Source of the DNA: Microbacterium hydrocarbonoxydans
GTDB lineage: Bacteria > Actinomycetota > Actinomycetes > Actinomycetales > Microbacteriaceae
Assembly: GCF_904831005.1 (NCBI RefSeq)
Contig: NZ_LR882982.1
Span: forward strand, 186,001-250,000
Direction of reading: 5' to 3'
DNA length: 64,000 bases
Part shown: piece by piece, positions 9,411 through 18,605 of the stretch
Layout: every line of letters begins with the position of its first letter
How positions within the stretch are numbered: position 1 is the first letter of the stretch
Notes under the pieces: generated by a model
Database searches by the model: none
What the model was told of the DNA's origin: nothing
What the model saw: only the letters and a program-made list of their open reading frames with translations
Position numbers and translations under genes: made by a program

Positions 9411-9481
9411 GCGAAGGAGATCTCCTGCTCCGAAGGATCGGATGCCGGATCGAGCCCTTCGATGCGTGAGATCTCCTTCGC
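9411..9481. repeat. Long inverted repeat downstream of tetR
   Basis: GCGAAGGAGATCTC (9411-9424) and its exact complement GAGATCTCCTTCGC (9468-9481) form a 14-bp stem; weaker GC-rich flanks extend the pairing. The 43-nt loop holds a smaller hairpin around GATCGGATGCCGGATC. It may be a terminator-like structure for the regulator; there is no T-run. Confidence 0.7.
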
Positions 9482-9513
9482 ACCGCGCGGCGAGCCCACG
9501 CGCAGAGGTTTGT

Positions 9514-9582
9514 CTAGCCGGGCTAGCTAAAAGCCTCTCTAGAGTCAAGGGCCTGTCTCACGCGCGCGTGGCAGCGTAGCGT
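9514..9582 (+). promoter_or_regulatory. Promoter region of the TspO-like gene
   Basis: Holds the 13-bp palindrome CTAGCCGGGCTAG (9514-9526), a possible operator, and TAGCGT (9577-9582) ending 6 nt before the ATG at 9589, as for a leaderless transcript. Which protein would bind the palindrome is not evident. Confidence 0.4.
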
Positions 9583-9588
9583 GCGAGC

Positions 9589-10380
9589 ATGGAATCCCGG
9601 ACGCAGGACATCGCCCGCCAGTCAGCCATCATCGCCTCCGCCACCTTCATGCTGATCGCCGCAGCCGTCGGCTCCGGCGCTTTCGGCGGCACATCGGTGA
9701 GCGAGTTGCAGAACGGAGCCCTGTCGGCGCAGGGGTCGTACCTGGCGCCGGCAGGTCCCGCGTTCTCGATCTGGTCGCTGATCTACATCGGACTCATCGC
9801 GTACACGGTGTGGCAGGCGCTTCCCGCCCAGCGCGCGGATGAACGTCAGCGCGCGGTCGGCGGATGGATCGCGGCATCCATGGTCTTGAACGGCTTGTGG
9901 CTGGTGACGGCGCAGTTCCTGTCGCTCCCCCTGACCGTGCTGGTGATCGCAGTGCTGCTCGCGACCCTCGCGCGGGTCATGGTGGTCCTCGGACGCAGCC
10001 GCGCCCGCACGTGGCCCGAACGCGTCGTCGTCGACGGGGCGAACGGCCTGCACTTCGGCTGGGTCACGATCGCCACCGTCGCCAACACGGCAGCGTGGTT
10101 CACGCAGATCGCCCCCGCGAGCTGGGAGGACCAGGCCGAGATCTGGGCCGTGGCGGTACTCGCGGTCGTGCTCGTGATCGGCGTCGCCAGTGCACTCATG
10201 ACCAAGCGCCTCGCTCCCGCGCTGGCGACCGCGTGGGGACTGAGTTGGCTCGCCGTCGGACGCCTCACGGGTGAGCCTGAGAGCACCGTCGTCGCGATCG
10301 CCGGGATCGTCGTCGCCGTTGCACTCGTCGCAGCGGGCATCATCGGTGGTCTCCGCCGTCGCCGTGAGGCCGCCGCCTGA
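9589..10380 (+). CDS. TspO/MBR-related tryptophan-rich membrane protein
   Basis: A 263-residue integral membrane protein with about seven hydrophobic segments. The TspO/MBR-related signature is YLAPAGPAFSIWSLIYIGL, with conserved Trp residues later (VNGLWLVTAQF-like and FGWVTIATVANTAAWFTQ). Canonical TspO proteins have five helices and about 160 residues and bind porphyrins; this longer form belongs to an uncharacterised branch common in actinobacteria, so ligand and role are unknown. No neighbour clearly shares its job. The start is leaderless-type. Confidence 0.75.
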   Translation: MESRTQDIARQSAIIASATFMLIAAAVGSGAFGGTSVSELQNGALSAQGSYLAPAGPAFSIWSLIYIGLIAYTVWQALPAQRADERQRAVGGWIAASMVLNGLWLVTAQFLSLPLTVLVIAVLLATLARVMVVLGRSRARTWPERVVVDGANGLHFGWVTIATVANTAAWFTQIAPASWEDQAEIWAVAVLAVVLVIGVASALMTKRLAPALATAWGLSWLAVGRLTGEPESTVVAIAGIVVAVALVAAGIIGGLRRRREAAA

Positions 10381-10442
10381 CGGTATCCGCCCCTGACGGC
10401 ATCGCCCCTGACGGTATCCGCCCCTGACGGCATCCGCCCCTG
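10376..10442. repeat. Short tandem repeat after the TspO-like gene
   Basis: About four 17-18 bp copies of a CCTGACGG(T/C)ATCCGCC unit begin at the stop codon of the TspO-like gene. It opens a 246-bp intergenic block between convergent genes that contains no coding sequence. Confidence 0.75.
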
Positions 10443-10454
10443 GTGGATCCTGAG

Positions 10455-10523
10455 ATCCGGTCAACCGCGCGAGATGCGGAACGAGCGGGCCTGAACGTCC
10501 GCATCTCGCGCGGTTGACCGGAT
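10455..10523. repeat. Perfect 26-bp inverted repeat, family B
   Basis: The arm starting ATCCGGTCAACCGCGCGAG (10455-10480) is repeated as an exact reverse complement at 10498-10523, leaving a 17-nt loop. It lies between the 3' ends of the TspO-like gene and kdpE and could end transcription from both sides. Related half-elements occur at 30930-31037. Confidence 0.9.
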
Positions 10524-10592
10524 GCGGGGCAGCGGGAACGACCGGATGCGGGGCAGCGGGAACGACCGGATGCGGGGCACCGGGAACGACCG
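10521..10592. repeat. 24-bp tandem repeat, three copies
   Basis: Three copies of a 24-bp unit starting GATGCGGGGCAGCGGGAACG (10521-10544, 10545-10568, 10569-10592; the last has one change in AGCGGG to ACCGGG), followed by a degenerate partial copy. It abuts the family B hairpin just after the kdpE stop. Confidence 0.88.
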
Positions 10593-10626
10593 GGTCCGGG
10601 GCAGCCCCGGACCGACGCCCACCGCG

Positions 10627-11298
10627 TCAGACCACGAGCCGGTAGCCCATGCCCGACTCCGTGAGCAGGTGCACCGGAGCGCTGGGCTCGGCCTCGAGCT
10701 TCTTGCGCAGCTGCGACATGTACAGCCGCAGGTACCCCGAGTCCGAGACCTGTTCGCTGCCCCAGATCTCCTTGAGGAGGTCCTGACGGGTGACCAGAGC
10801 TCCGGGATGCCGGGCGAGATGCTCGAGCATCCGCCATTCGGTCGGCGTCAGGTGCACGCGCGCGCCGGCGCGGGTGACGGTCTTCGTCGCGAGATCGACG
10901 ACCACGTCGCCGAATCCGACGGTCGACTCTCCTCCGGCAGGCACCGCCCGCCGCGACAGCGCCCGCAGCCGCGCGAGCAGCTCGTCGACCTGGAAGGGCT
11001 TGGTCACGAAGTCGTCGGCTCCGGCGTCGAGCGCCTCGACCTTGTCTGCCGAACCGGTGCGGCCCGACACGACGATGATCGGCACGGTCGTCCACCCGCG
11101 CAGTGCCTGGATCACCTCGATGCCGTCGAGCCGCGGCATGCCGAGGTCGAGCATGATCAGGTCGGGGTGCGTCTGTGCGGCGGCGGCCACGGCGGCGGCG
11201 CCGTCGGACGCGACGACCACCTCGTACCCGTGTGCGGCGAGCGTGATGCGCAGCGCGCGCACCATCTGCGGGTCGTCGTCGGCGATGAGGAGCTTCAC
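10627..11298 (-). CDS. kdpE: KdpE, response regulator of the potassium-uptake operon
   Basis: A 223-residue OmpR/PhoB-type regulator. The receiver domain has the acidic pocket (IADDD, residues 5-9), the phosphorylated Asp D51 in MLDLGMP, the conserved VSGRTGSAD and the K in VTKPFQ. The C-terminal winged helix (about 125-223) has LTPTEWRMLEHLARHPGALV and SGMGYRL. It is last in the leader-kdpF-A-B-C-D-E operon and overlaps kdpD by 4 nt. Paired with KdpD it should activate kdp under potassium limitation; 11-bp-phased direct repeats fitting such a dimer lie upstream of both kdp and the KimA-like gene. Confidence 0.96.
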   Translation of the reverse strand: MKLLIADDDPQMVRALRITLAAHGYEVVVASDGAAAVAAAAQTHPDLIMLDLGMPRLDGIEVIQALRGWTTVPIIVVSGRTGSADKVEALDAGADDFVTKPFQVDELLARLRALSRRAVPAGGESTVGFGDVVVDLATKTVTRAGARVHLTPTEWRMLEHLARHPGALVTRQDLLKEIWGSEQVSDSGYLRLYMSQLRKKLEAEPSAPVHLLTESGMGYRLVV

Positions 11299-13832
11299 TC
11301 CGTCTCCTCCTGCAGGGGATCGGGGTCGGGGGCCAGAGGCAGCGAGATGACCATGGTGAGTCCACCGCCGGGGGTGTCCTCGGGTGTCAGAGTACCGCCC
11401 ATGCCTTCGGCGAATCCGCGTGACAGAGCGAGGCCGAGTCCGAGGCCTGTGGTGTTGTCGGTGTCGCCCAGACGCTGGAACGGCTGGAAGATCTGGTCGC
11501 GCATCTCGGAGGGAACGCCGGCTCCGCGATCGATCACGCGAATCTCGGCGCGCTCGCCGAGGGCGCTCGTCGAGACGATGACACGGGTGTCTGCCGGTGA
11601 ATGGCGATGCGCGTTCGCGATGACGTTGACGAGCACGCGCTGCAGCAGCACCGGATCCGCCGAGACGGCGGGCAGCTCGGCATCCAGGGCCAGCTCCACG
11701 TCGCCCGGCCCCAGACCCAGCTCATCGACCGCCGCGAGCACGGGCCCCGCGACATCGAGGTGCATGGTCGAGACGGCCAATACTCCGGCCTGCACGCGGC
11801 TGACGTCGAGCAGATCCGTCACGAGAGACGACAGGGTGGCCAGGCTCTCGTCTGCGGTCGCGAGAAGCTCCTCCCGATCGGACGCCGACAGCGCGTACGC
11901 GCCGCGCAGTCCGCCGATCGCGGCGACGGCCGAGGCCAGCGGACGGCGAAGGTCGTGACTGACCGCCGACAGCAGGGCGGAGCGCACCTGGTCGGTCTCG
12001 GCGAGCGCCGCCACCTCGCGTGCGGTCGCGCGCAGATCGGTGTGTTCGATCGCCGCGGCCAACTGGGCGACGATCGCGTCGAGCAGCCGTCGGGCCGGGG
12101 TGTCGAGCGGTTCGCCGTGCAGTTCGAGCACTGCGGGCGCCGAACCGTCGGCGCCGACCGGAATCGTCGTGGCCCGACCGTCGGGAACGGGCTCGCCGTC
12201 GCTCGCGAGCACCTCGCCGTCGGGGGAGAGGAGCCTCACGCCGGTGAGTCCGAACGCCTCGCGGGTGCGGCTGACGAGGGCCAGTACCGCGTTGTCGCCG
12301 CGCAGCACGTTGCCGGCGACCGCCGCGAGCAGCTCGGCCTCCGCCGCGGCGCGCTGTGCGATGCGCGCTCGACGCGCCGCCTGATCGACGATGATGCTGA
12401 CGAGGATGGCGATGGTCACGTAGAGCGCGAGGGCGAGCACATGCAGCGGATGCGCGATCGTGATGGTGAAGAGCGGAGCGACGAACAGGAAGTCCAGCGT
12501 GATGCCCGACAGCACCGCGGCGAAGACCGCCGGTCGCACCCCTCCGATGAGCGCGACGATCACGACGAGCAGCTGGAAGGCCAGCACCTCGACGGTGATC
12601 GACTCGGGGCTGCGGAACGCGAACATCGCCCACGAGAGCAGCGGTCCGACGACGAGCGCGATCACGAAGCCCAGAACCTGACGTCGCCAGCCGAGCGCAC
12701 CGCCGGTGATGCGGGGGAGTGCGATCCGCCCGCCCGCGGCGGCGTGCGTCACGATGTGCACGTCGATGTCGCCCGAGCGGCGGATGACCTCTGAGCCGAT
12801 GCCCGGTCCGGTCAGAGCGGCGGCGAGACGACCGCGGCGGCTGACTCCGATCACGAGCTGCGTCGCATCCGCCCCATGGGCGAACTCGACGAGCGTGCCG
12901 GGGATGTCGTCACCGATGATCTGGTGGAAGCTGCCGCCGAGCGACTCGACCAGTGAACGCTGTGCGGCCAGGGCGCCGGGCGTCTCGTCGCGGAGTCCGT
13001 CTTGCGCGGCGATGTGCACCGCGAGCAGTTCGCCGCCGGCCGAGCGGGCGGCGATCCGCGCGCCTCGGCGCAGCAGCGTCTCGCCCTCCGGTCCGCCGGT
13101 GAGGGCGACGACCACGCGCTCGCGCGCCTGCCAGTTTCCCTCGATGCCGTGGTCGGCGCGGTAGCTGCGCAGCGCGCTGTCGACCTCGTCGGCGAGCCAC
13201 AGCAGTGCGAGTTCACGCAGAGCAGTGAGGTTGCCCAGGCGGAAGTAGTTCGACAGCGCGGCGTCGATGCGCTCCGCCGGATAGACGAGTCCGGCCGCGA
13301 GACGGTCGCGCAGCGACTGCGGCGCCAGGTCGACGACCTCGATCTCGTCGGCAGCGCGCACCACGGCATCCGGGATCGTCTCCTGCTGCGCGATGCCGGT
13401 GATCTTCTCGACCACCGCGTTCAGCGACTCGATGTGCTGCACGTTCACGGTCGTGACGACGTCGATTCCCGCATCGAGCAGCGCGCTGACGTCCTGCCAG
13501 CGCTTCGGGTTCTGCGAGCCGGGGGTGTTCGTGTGCGCGAGCTCGTCGACGAGGGCGATCTCGGGTCGGCGATCGAGAACCGCCTCCAGGTCCATCTCGC
13601 TCAGCGGCACCCCGCGATGCAGATCGATGCGGCGGGGTACCTCGGGGATGCCGATGGTCTGCGCCGCGGTCGCCGCACGCTCATGCGTCTCGACGATCGC
13701 GATCACGACATCACGGCCCTCGTCGAGCAGTCGGCGCCCTTCGACGAGCATCTCGAAGGTCTTGCCGACGCCGGGGGCTGCGCCGAGCAGCACGCGGAGT
13801 CGGCCGCGCCGCGGCATCCGCTCTGCCGTCAT
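11295..13832 (-). CDS. kdpD: KdpD, sensor histidine kinase
   Basis: 845 residues with the full KdpD plan: N-terminal KdpD domain with Walker A LLGAAPGVGKTFEML and LVDELAHTNTPGS; a universal-stress-protein-like domain (about 230-350); four membrane helices of the DUF4118 unit (about 375-480); a GAF-like linker; the dimerisation/phosphoacceptor helix with H626 in SAVSHDLRRPL; and an ATPase domain with N box VNVIANAHRHSP and G boxes DRGAGVP and GLGLGLALSRG. It senses potassium or ionic stress and phosphorylates KdpE. It overlaps kdpC by one base and kdpE by four. Confidence 0.96.
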   Translation of the reverse strand: MTAERMPRRGRLRVLLGAAPGVGKTFEMLVEGRRLLDEGRDVVIAIVETHERAATAAQTIGIPEVPRRIDLHRGVPLSEMDLEAVLDRRPEIALVDELAHTNTPGSQNPKRWQDVSALLDAGIDVVTTVNVQHIESLNAVVEKITGIAQQETIPDAVVRAADEIEVVDLAPQSLRDRLAAGLVYPAERIDAALSNYFRLGNLTALRELALLWLADEVDSALRSYRADHGIEGNWQARERVVVALTGGPEGETLLRRGARIAARSAGGELLAVHIAAQDGLRDETPGALAAQRSLVESLGGSFHQIIGDDIPGTLVEFAHGADATQLVIGVSRRGRLAAALTGPGIGSEVIRRSGDIDVHIVTHAAAGGRIALPRITGGALGWRRQVLGFVIALVVGPLLSWAMFAFRSPESITVEVLAFQLLVVIVALIGGVRPAVFAAVLSGITLDFLFVAPLFTITIAHPLHVLALALYVTIAILVSIIVDQAARRARIAQRAAAEAELLAAVAGNVLRGDNAVLALVSRTREAFGLTGVRLLSPDGEVLASDGEPVPDGRATTIPVGADGSAPAVLELHGEPLDTPARRLLDAIVAQLAAAIEHTDLRATAREVAALAETDQVRSALLSAVSHDLRRPLASAVAAIGGLRGAYALSASDREELLATADESLATLSSLVTDLLDVSRVQAGVLAVSTMHLDVAGPVLAAVDELGLGPGDVELALDAELPAVSADPVLLQRVLVNVIANAHRHSPADTRVIVSTSALGERAEIRVIDRGAGVPSEMRDQIFQPFQRLGDTDNTTGLGLGLALSRGFAEGMGGTLTPEDTPGGGLTMVISLPLAPDPDPLQEETE

Positions 13833-14431
13833 CAGCCCTCCTGCTCATCGAGCGCGAGATTGAGTTCGGCGACGTTGAGGCGTTCTTGGCCGAGGAATCC
13901 CAGATCCCGCCCTTGAATCCTAGACTCCACGAGGTCGCGCACCTGCTGCTCGGGCAGGTCGCGCTCGGCCGCCACCCGCGGCACCTGCAGCAGCGCGTAC
14001 GCGACACTGATGTGCGGGTCGAGGCCGGATGCGGATGCCGTCACCGCGTCGGCCGGCACGGCATCCGCCCGCACACCCTCGCGCGCGGCGATGGCTGCCT
14101 GGCGCTCGCCGATCGCGGCGACGAGGTCGGGGTTCTCTGGGCCGAGGTTGCTGCCACTCGAGGCGGCTCCGTCGTAGCCGTCACCGGCGGCCGACGGACG
14201 CGACTGCAAGTACTCGGGCAGCGCCTCGCCGTCGGCATCCGTGAAGGACTGCCCGATCAGCGAGCTGCCCTTGCCGTCGGCCAGCGGCGAGCCGTTCGCC
14301 TGGAACGGCAGCAGCAGCTGACCGATGCCGGTGACGACGAGCGTGTAGCCGACGCCGAGCACGAGGGTGAGCACGAGCATCGCGCGGATGGCGACACCGG
14401 TGGTGCGGGCGACAGTGCGGGAGGAGGACAT
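13832..14431 (-). CDS. kdpC: KdpC, potassium-transporting ATPase subunit C
   Basis: A 199-residue subunit with one N-terminal membrane anchor (IRAMLVLTLVLGVGYTLVVT) and a periplasmic domain containing the family motifs GSSLIGQSF, YLQSRPSA, SGSNLGPENPDL, ADAVTASASGLDPHIS and RVAAERDL. KdpC stabilises the KdpAB complex and raises potassium affinity. Between it and kdpB is a 134-bp gap filled by three copies of the family D repeat, unlike the otherwise overlapping genes of this operon. Confidence 0.96.
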   Translation of the reverse strand: MSSSRTVARTTGVAIRAMLVLTLVLGVGYTLVVTGIGQLLLPFQANGSPLADGKGSSLIGQSFTDADGEALPEYLQSRPSAAGDGYDGAASSGSNLGPENPDLVAAIGERQAAIAAREGVRADAVPADAVTASASGLDPHISVAYALLQVPRVAAERDLPEQQVRDLVESRIQGRDLGFLGQERLNVAELNLALDEQEG

Positions 14432-14452
14432 GGGATGCCTGACTTTCAGGAT

Positions 14453-14555
14453 GGTCGTTGAGCGAGGAGCGGGTGATTCTCGGCCGGTCGTTGAGCGAGG
14501 AGCGGGTGATTCTCGGCCGGTCGTTGAGCGAGGAGCGAAGCCCCGAGACGAAACG
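14453..14555. repeat. Family D repeat, three direct copies between kdpB and kdpC
   Basis: A 33-bp unit starting GGTCGTTGAGCGAGGAGCGG occurs at 14453-14485 and 14486-14518, then a third copy runs into ...CCCCGAGACGAAACG (14519-14555), the full form of the element. Direct rather than inverted orientation here suggests local duplication of one arm. Confidence 0.88.
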
Positions 14556-14565
14556 CGGAGCGCGG

Positions 14566-16737
14566 TCAGAAACCGGGGATGAGGGTGATGACGAGGTCGA
14601 TCAGCTTGATGCCGATGAACGGCGCGACCACTCCGCCCAGGCCGTAGACGAGCAGGTTGCGCTGCAGGATCTGCGAGGCGCTCGCCGGCCGATACTTCAC
14701 GCCGCGCAGCGCGAGCGGGATGAGGAAGACGATCACGATCGCGTTGAAGATGATCGCGCTGGTCACGGCGGACGCCGGCGAGTGCAGCTGCATGATGTTG
14801 AGCGCGGCGAGCCCCGGGAAGACCCCCATGAACATCGCCGGGATGATGGCGAAGTACTTGGCGATGTCGTTCGCGAGCGAGAAGGTCGTGAGCGCTCCGC
14901 GCGTGATGAGCAGCTGCTTGCCGATGCGCACGATGTCGATGAGCTTGGTCGGGTCCGAATCGAGGTCGACCATGTTGCCGGCCTCCTTCGCGGCCGACGT
15001 TCCCGTGTTCATCGCGACGCCGACGTCGGCCTGCGCGAGAGCGGGGGCGTCGTTCGTGCCGTCGCCGGTCATGGCGACGAGTCGCCCACCCTGCTGCTCG
15101 CGCTTGATGAGCTCGAGCTTCTGCTCGGGAGTGGCCTCGGCGAGGAAGTCGTCGACGCCCGCCTCCTTCGCGATCGCCGCGGCGGTCAGCGGGTTGTCGC
15201 CCGTGATCATGACCGTGCGGATGCCCATGCTGCGCAGCTCCTCGAACCGCTCGCGCAGACCGTCTTTCACGATGTCCTTGAGGTGCACGACGCCGAGCAC
15301 GCGCCCGCCGCCCGCGGACGTCTTCACCGCGACGACCAGAGGAGTGCCGCCGCTGGAGGCGACGCGGTCGGTGAGGGCGGTCAGCTCGGCCTCCGCTCCG
15401 AGTCCGAGCCAGGCGCTGATGGCGGAGCCGGCTCCCTTGCGGATCTGCGTGCCGTCAGGCAGGTCGAGCCCCGACATGCGGGTCTGCGCGGTGAACGGCA
15501 CGGTCACCGCATCGACGGGTTCGTCGGCACGGACGCCGTGCGATGCCGCCAGCGCGACGATCGACGCGCCCTCCGGCGTCGGGTCGGCGAGCGACGACTG
15601 CGCGGCGAGGGACAGCAGCTCGTCGGGGTCGATGCCCGACAGCGGCAGCACCTCGTGAGCCTGGCGGTTGCCGTAGGTGATGGTGCCGGTCTTGTCGAGC
15701 AGCAGCGTCGTGACGTCTCCCGCGGCCTCGACCGCGCGGCCCGACATCGCGAGCACGTTGCGCTGCACGAGACGGTCCATGCCGGCGATGCCGATCGCCG
15801 AGAGCAGGGCGCCGATCGTGGTCGGGATCAGGCAGACGAGCAGAGCGATCAGCACCGGGATGCTGACGGGCGAGGCGGCATACGACGCGATCGGGTTGAG
15901 CGCGAGCACCACCACGACGAACACGATCGACAGGCTCGCGAGCAGGATGTTGAGCGCGATCTCGTTGGGCGTGCGCTGACGGCTGGCACCCTCGACGAGC
16001 GCGATCATGCGGTCGACGAACGTCTCGCCGGGCTTCGAGGTGATGCGCACGACGATGCGGTCCGACAGCACACGCGTGCCTCCGGTGACGGCGCTGCGGT
16101 CGCCGCCCGATTCGCGGATGACCGGGGCGCTCTCGCCGGTGATGGCCGATTCGTCGACGGTCGCGATGCCCGCCACGATGTCGCCGTCGCCGGGGATCAG
16201 CTCGCCCGCCGTGACGATCACGATGTCGTCGCGCTGCAGCTCGGCCGATGAGACCTCGGCGATCGCAGAGCGCTCGGCCGTGGCATCCGTCGCCGAGTCA
16301 TAGCGGACGACCTTGCGGGCCATCGTGCTGGTGCGGGTCTTGCGCAGGCTCGCGGCCTGGGCCTTGCCGCGGCCCTCGGCCACGGACTCGGCCACGTTGG
16401 CGAACAGCACGGTCAGCCACAGCCAGATCGCGATGCCCCAGGTGAAGGGCGCGGGAACGGGTGTTCCGCCGGAGTCGGCGGGGCCTCCGAGCAGCGGCTC
16501 GGCGATCGCGAGCACGGTCGTGAACGCGGCGCCGACCCACACGAGCAGCATCACGGGGTTGCGCACGAGCGACGTCGGGTCGAGCTTGCGCAACGCCCCG
16601 GGCAGGGCCTGCGTCAGCTGCGCCCAGCCGAACGCGCGCGGCGATTCGGTCGGAGTGGGGGCGGATGCCGCAGCATCCTGCTGTTCTGTTTCTCCGGTCG
16701 TTGAGCGGGCGGAGCGAGACGAAACGTTCGAAGCCAT
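14566..16737 (-). CDS. kdpB: KdpB, potassium-transporting P-type ATPase subunit
   Basis: The 723-residue catalytic subunit. It shows the actuator motif TGESAPV, the phosphorylated Asp D348 in [13 protein letters not shown], the KGAGSAI nucleotide-binding segment, [10 protein letters not shown], and the hinge [14 protein letters not shown], with membrane helices on both sides. ATP hydrolysis here drives potassium through KdpA. Oddity: residues about 4-15 ([12 protein letters not shown]) are encoded by one arm of the family D repeat, so this N-terminal tail looks repeat-derived. Its start lies 1 base past the kdpA stop, with no clear ribosome site, so translation is probably coupled. Confidence 0.97.
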   Translation of the reverse strand: MASNVSSRSARSTTGETEQQDAAASAPTPTESPRAFGWAQLTQALPGALRKLDPTSLVRNPVMLLVWVGAAFTTVLAIAEPLLGGPADSGGTPVPAPFTWGIAIWLWLTVLFANVAESVAEGRGKAQAASLRKTRTSTMARKVVRYDSATDATAERSAIAEVSSAELQRDDIVIVTAGELIPGDGDIVAGIATVDESAITGESAPVIRESGGDRSAVTGGTRVLSDRIVVRITSKPGETFVDRMIALVEGASRQRTPNEIALNILLASLSIVFVVVVLALNPIASYAASPVSIPVLIALLVCLIPTTIGALLSAIGIAGMDRLVQRNVLAMSGRAVEAAGDVTTLLLDKTGTITYGNRQAHEVLPLSGIDPDELLSLAAQSSLADPTPEGASIVALAASHGVRADEPVDAVTVPFTAQTRMSGLDLPDGTQIRKGAGSAISAWLGLGAEAELTALTDRVASSGGTPLVVAVKTSAGGGRVLGVVHLKDIVKDGLRERFEELRSMGIRTVMITGDNPLTAAAIAKEAGVDDFLAEATPEQKLELIKREQQGGRLVAMTGDGTNDAPALAQADVGVAMNTGTSAAKEAGNMVDLDSDPTKLIDIVRIGKQLLITRGALTTFSLANDIAKYFAIIPAMFMGVFPGLAALNIMQLHSPASAVTSAIIFNAIVIVFLIPLALRGVKYRPASASQILQRNLLVYGLGGVVAPFIGIKLIDLVITLIPGF
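16694..16726. repeat. Family D repeat arm inside the kdpB coding sequence
   Basis: CCGGTCGTTGAGCGGGCGG and the following AGCGAGACGAAACG match the intergenic repeat arm at 4341, 14519 and 43419, but here lie within codons 4-15 of kdpB, in frame and without a stop. Confidence 0.85.
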
Positions 16738-16738
16738 G

Positions 16739-18436
16739 TCAGACGAGTCCTTCAGCGAGGGGTCCCAATGCGAGCACGGGGAAGTAGGTGAGTGCCGTGA
16801 TGATGACCGTGACAGCGGCGAGGAGGCCGACGAACTGCGGTCGGTGCGTGGGCAGTGTTCCGGTGTTCTCGGGCACGCGCTGCTGTGCGGCGAACGACCC
16901 TGCGAGGGCCAGCACGAGCACGATCGGCAGGAAACGGCCGAGCAGCATCGCGATGCCCAGAACGGTGTTGAACCACGGGGTGTTCGCGGTGAGGCCGGCG
17001 AAGGCCGAGCCGTTGTTGTTCGATGCCGAGGTGAAGGCGTAGAGCACTTCGCTCATGCCGTGCACCCCCGGGTTGAGGATGCTGGTCGCCTCGACGTCCG
17101 CCCGGATGCCGGGTATCGCGAAGCTGAGCGCAGTGCCGATCAGCACGAGCGTCGGCGTCACGAGGATGTACAGGCTCGCGAGTTTGATCTCCTTCGGGCC
17201 GATGCGGTTGCCGAGGTATTCGGGTGTGCGGCCCACGAGCAGTCCGCCGACGAACACCGCGATGATCGCGAGCACGAGCATGCCGTAGAGGCCGGACCCG
17301 ACGCCGCCGGGGGCGACCTCGCCGAGCATCATGTTGAGCATCGGCATCATGCCGCCGAGTGCCGTATACGAGTCGTGCATCGAGTTGACAGCGCCGGTGG
17401 ACGTCAGAGTGCTCGCGCTGCCGAACAGGGTCGAGCCGAGGATGCCGAAGCGCACCTCCTTGCCCTCCATCGCCGCGCCCGCCAGTTCGGGGGCGCTGCC
17501 GCGGCCGGCGAGTTCGAGGGCCGAGAGCGCGAAGGTCGAGATCACGAAGATCGTGCCCATCACGGCGGCGATCGCGTAGCCCTGACGGTTGTCGCCGATC
17601 ATGCGGCCGAACGTGCGGGGCAGTGCGAACGGGATCACGAGGATCAGCAGGATCTGCAGCAGATTGGTCCACCCGGTCGGGTTCTCGAACGGATGCGCCG
17701 AGTTGGCGTTGAAGAAACCACCGCCGTTCGTGCCGAGCAGTTTGATGGCCTCCTGCGAGGCGACGGGGCCGCCGGGGATCGTCTGGGTGCCGCCCGAGAC
17801 CGTGGTCACATCGGTGAAGCCGGCGAAGTTCTGCACCACGCCGCCCGCGATGAGAGCGATCGCGGCGAGCAGGGCGATCGGCAGCAGGATGCGTCCGAGA
17901 CCGCGGATCAGGTCGACCCAGAAGTTGCCGATCGTGGTCGAGCCACGACGCGCCAGGCCGCGGATCAGCGCGACGGCCACGGCCAGGCCGACCGCCGCCG
18001 AGACGAAGTTCTGCACGGTCAGTCCCGCGAGCTGCACGGTGTAGCCCATGGTCTGCTCGGGCGAGTACGACTGCCAGTTGGTGTTGGCGACGAACGAGGC
18101 GGCGGTGTTGAAGGCCAGGCCCTCGGGAACCGCGGGCAGGCCGAGCGACTCGGGCAGGAAGCCCTGCAGCCGCTGCAGTCCGTAGACGAGCAGCAGGCCG
18201 ACGACCGAGAACACCAGGACGCTGCGGGCATAGGCGCGCCAGGTCTGCTCGGATGCCGGGTCGACGCCGATCAGGCGATAGATGCCGCGCTCGGCCTTCA
18301 GATCGCGCGGAGTGCTGAAGACGCGGGCCATGTAGTCGCCCATCGGGCGGTACAGCAGCACGAGGGCGACGACGAGGGTGGCGGCCTGCAGTATGCCGAA
18401 CCAGAGGTCGGCGCCCGTGGGGGTCCCGGCGCCCAT
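16739..18436 (-). CDS. kdpA: KdpA, potassium channel-like subunit
   Basis: A 565-residue membrane protein of the SKT (superfamily of K+ transporters) type, with about ten helices and four pore-loop repeats: [44 protein letters not shown] and [12 protein letters not shown]; the glycines form the selectivity filter. The start at 18436 gives the standard beginning [14 protein letters not shown] and shares one base with the kdpF stop (TGATG). An upstream in-frame ATG at 18550 would read through kdpF and is rejected. Confidence 0.97.
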   Translation of the reverse strand: MGAGTPTGADLWFGILQAATLVVALVLLYRPMGDYMARVFSTPRDLKAERGIYRLIGVDPASEQTWRAYARSVLVFSVVGLLLVYGLQRLQGFLPESLGLPAVPEGLAFNTAASFVANTNWQSYSPEQTMGYTVQLAGLTVQNFVSAAVGLAVAVALIRGLARRGSTTIGNFWVDLIRGLGRILLPIALLAAIALIAGGVVQNFAGFTDVTTVSGGTQTIPGGPVASQEAIKLLGTNGGGFFNANSAHPFENPTGWTNLLQILLILVIPFALPRTFGRMIGDNRQGYAIAAVMGTIFVISTFALSALELAGRGSAPELAGAAMEGKEVRFGILGSTLFGSASTLTSTGAVNSMHDSYTALGGMMPMLNMMLGEVAPGGVGSGLYGMLVLAIIAVFVGGLLVGRTPEYLGNRIGPKEIKLASLYILVTPTLVLIGTALSFAIPGIRADVEATSILNPGVHGMSEVLYAFTSASNNNGSAFAGLTANTPWFNTVLGIAMLLGRFLPIVLVLALAGSFAAQQRVPENTGTLPTHRPQFVGLLAAVTVIITALTYFPVLALGPLAEGLV

Positions 18437-18525
18437 CAGAACTTCTCCGGAGCGACGAGAGCCACCACGAGATAGACGACGGCGGCCACCGCGAGGGCTG
18501 CGGCGATGATCTCGAAGACGATCAC
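18436..18525 (-). CDS. kdpF: KdpF, small stabilising subunit
   Basis: A 29-residue single-helix peptide starting at GTG ([19 protein letters not shown]...) and ending VALVAPEKF, the typical KdpF ending. GGAG lies 5 nt before the GTG. KdpF stabilises the KdpFABC complex in the membrane. Its stop overlaps the kdpA start by one base and its start overlaps the stop of a preceding 27-codon ORF by four bases (GTGA). Confidence 0.92.
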   Translation of the reverse strand: MIVFEIIAAALAVAAVVYLVVALVAPEKF

Positions 18526-18605
18526 AGTCGCTCCACCCCCTTCGCCGCAAGAGAGACGAGGGCGAACAGCGCGAGAGTCAGCGCGATGTAGATGATGTCG
18601 AGCAC
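18522..18605 (-). CDS. 27-residue membrane peptide, first ORF of the kdp operon
   Basis: GTG at 18605 opens a 27-residue ORF that starts [18 protein letters not shown] and ends KGVERL, i.e. one hydrophobic helix followed by a positive tail. It ends in GTGA, overlapping the kdpF start. The GTG lies 59 nt from the start of the kdp regulatory repeats, exactly the same distance as the start codon of the KimA-like gene from its matching repeats, and 8 nt after TTGTAT, so translation is probably leaderless. It could be a further Kdp accessory subunit or a leader that couples translation to kdpF. I recall similar short ORFs before kdpF in other actinobacteria but cannot verify this here. Confidence 0.75.
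   Translation of the reverse strand: MLDIIYIALTLALFALVSLAAKGVERL

Noticed and set aside
14453..16726. Insertion sequence in the kdp operon
   Set aside because: Family D copies are short palindromic arms with no transposase frame or target-site duplication.
16313..18475. 720-codon plus-strand reading frame opposite kdpB/kdpA
   Set aside because: It is antisense to well-supported kdp genes, its composition is rich in Arg, Glu, His and Gln from mirrored codons, and it shows no domain.
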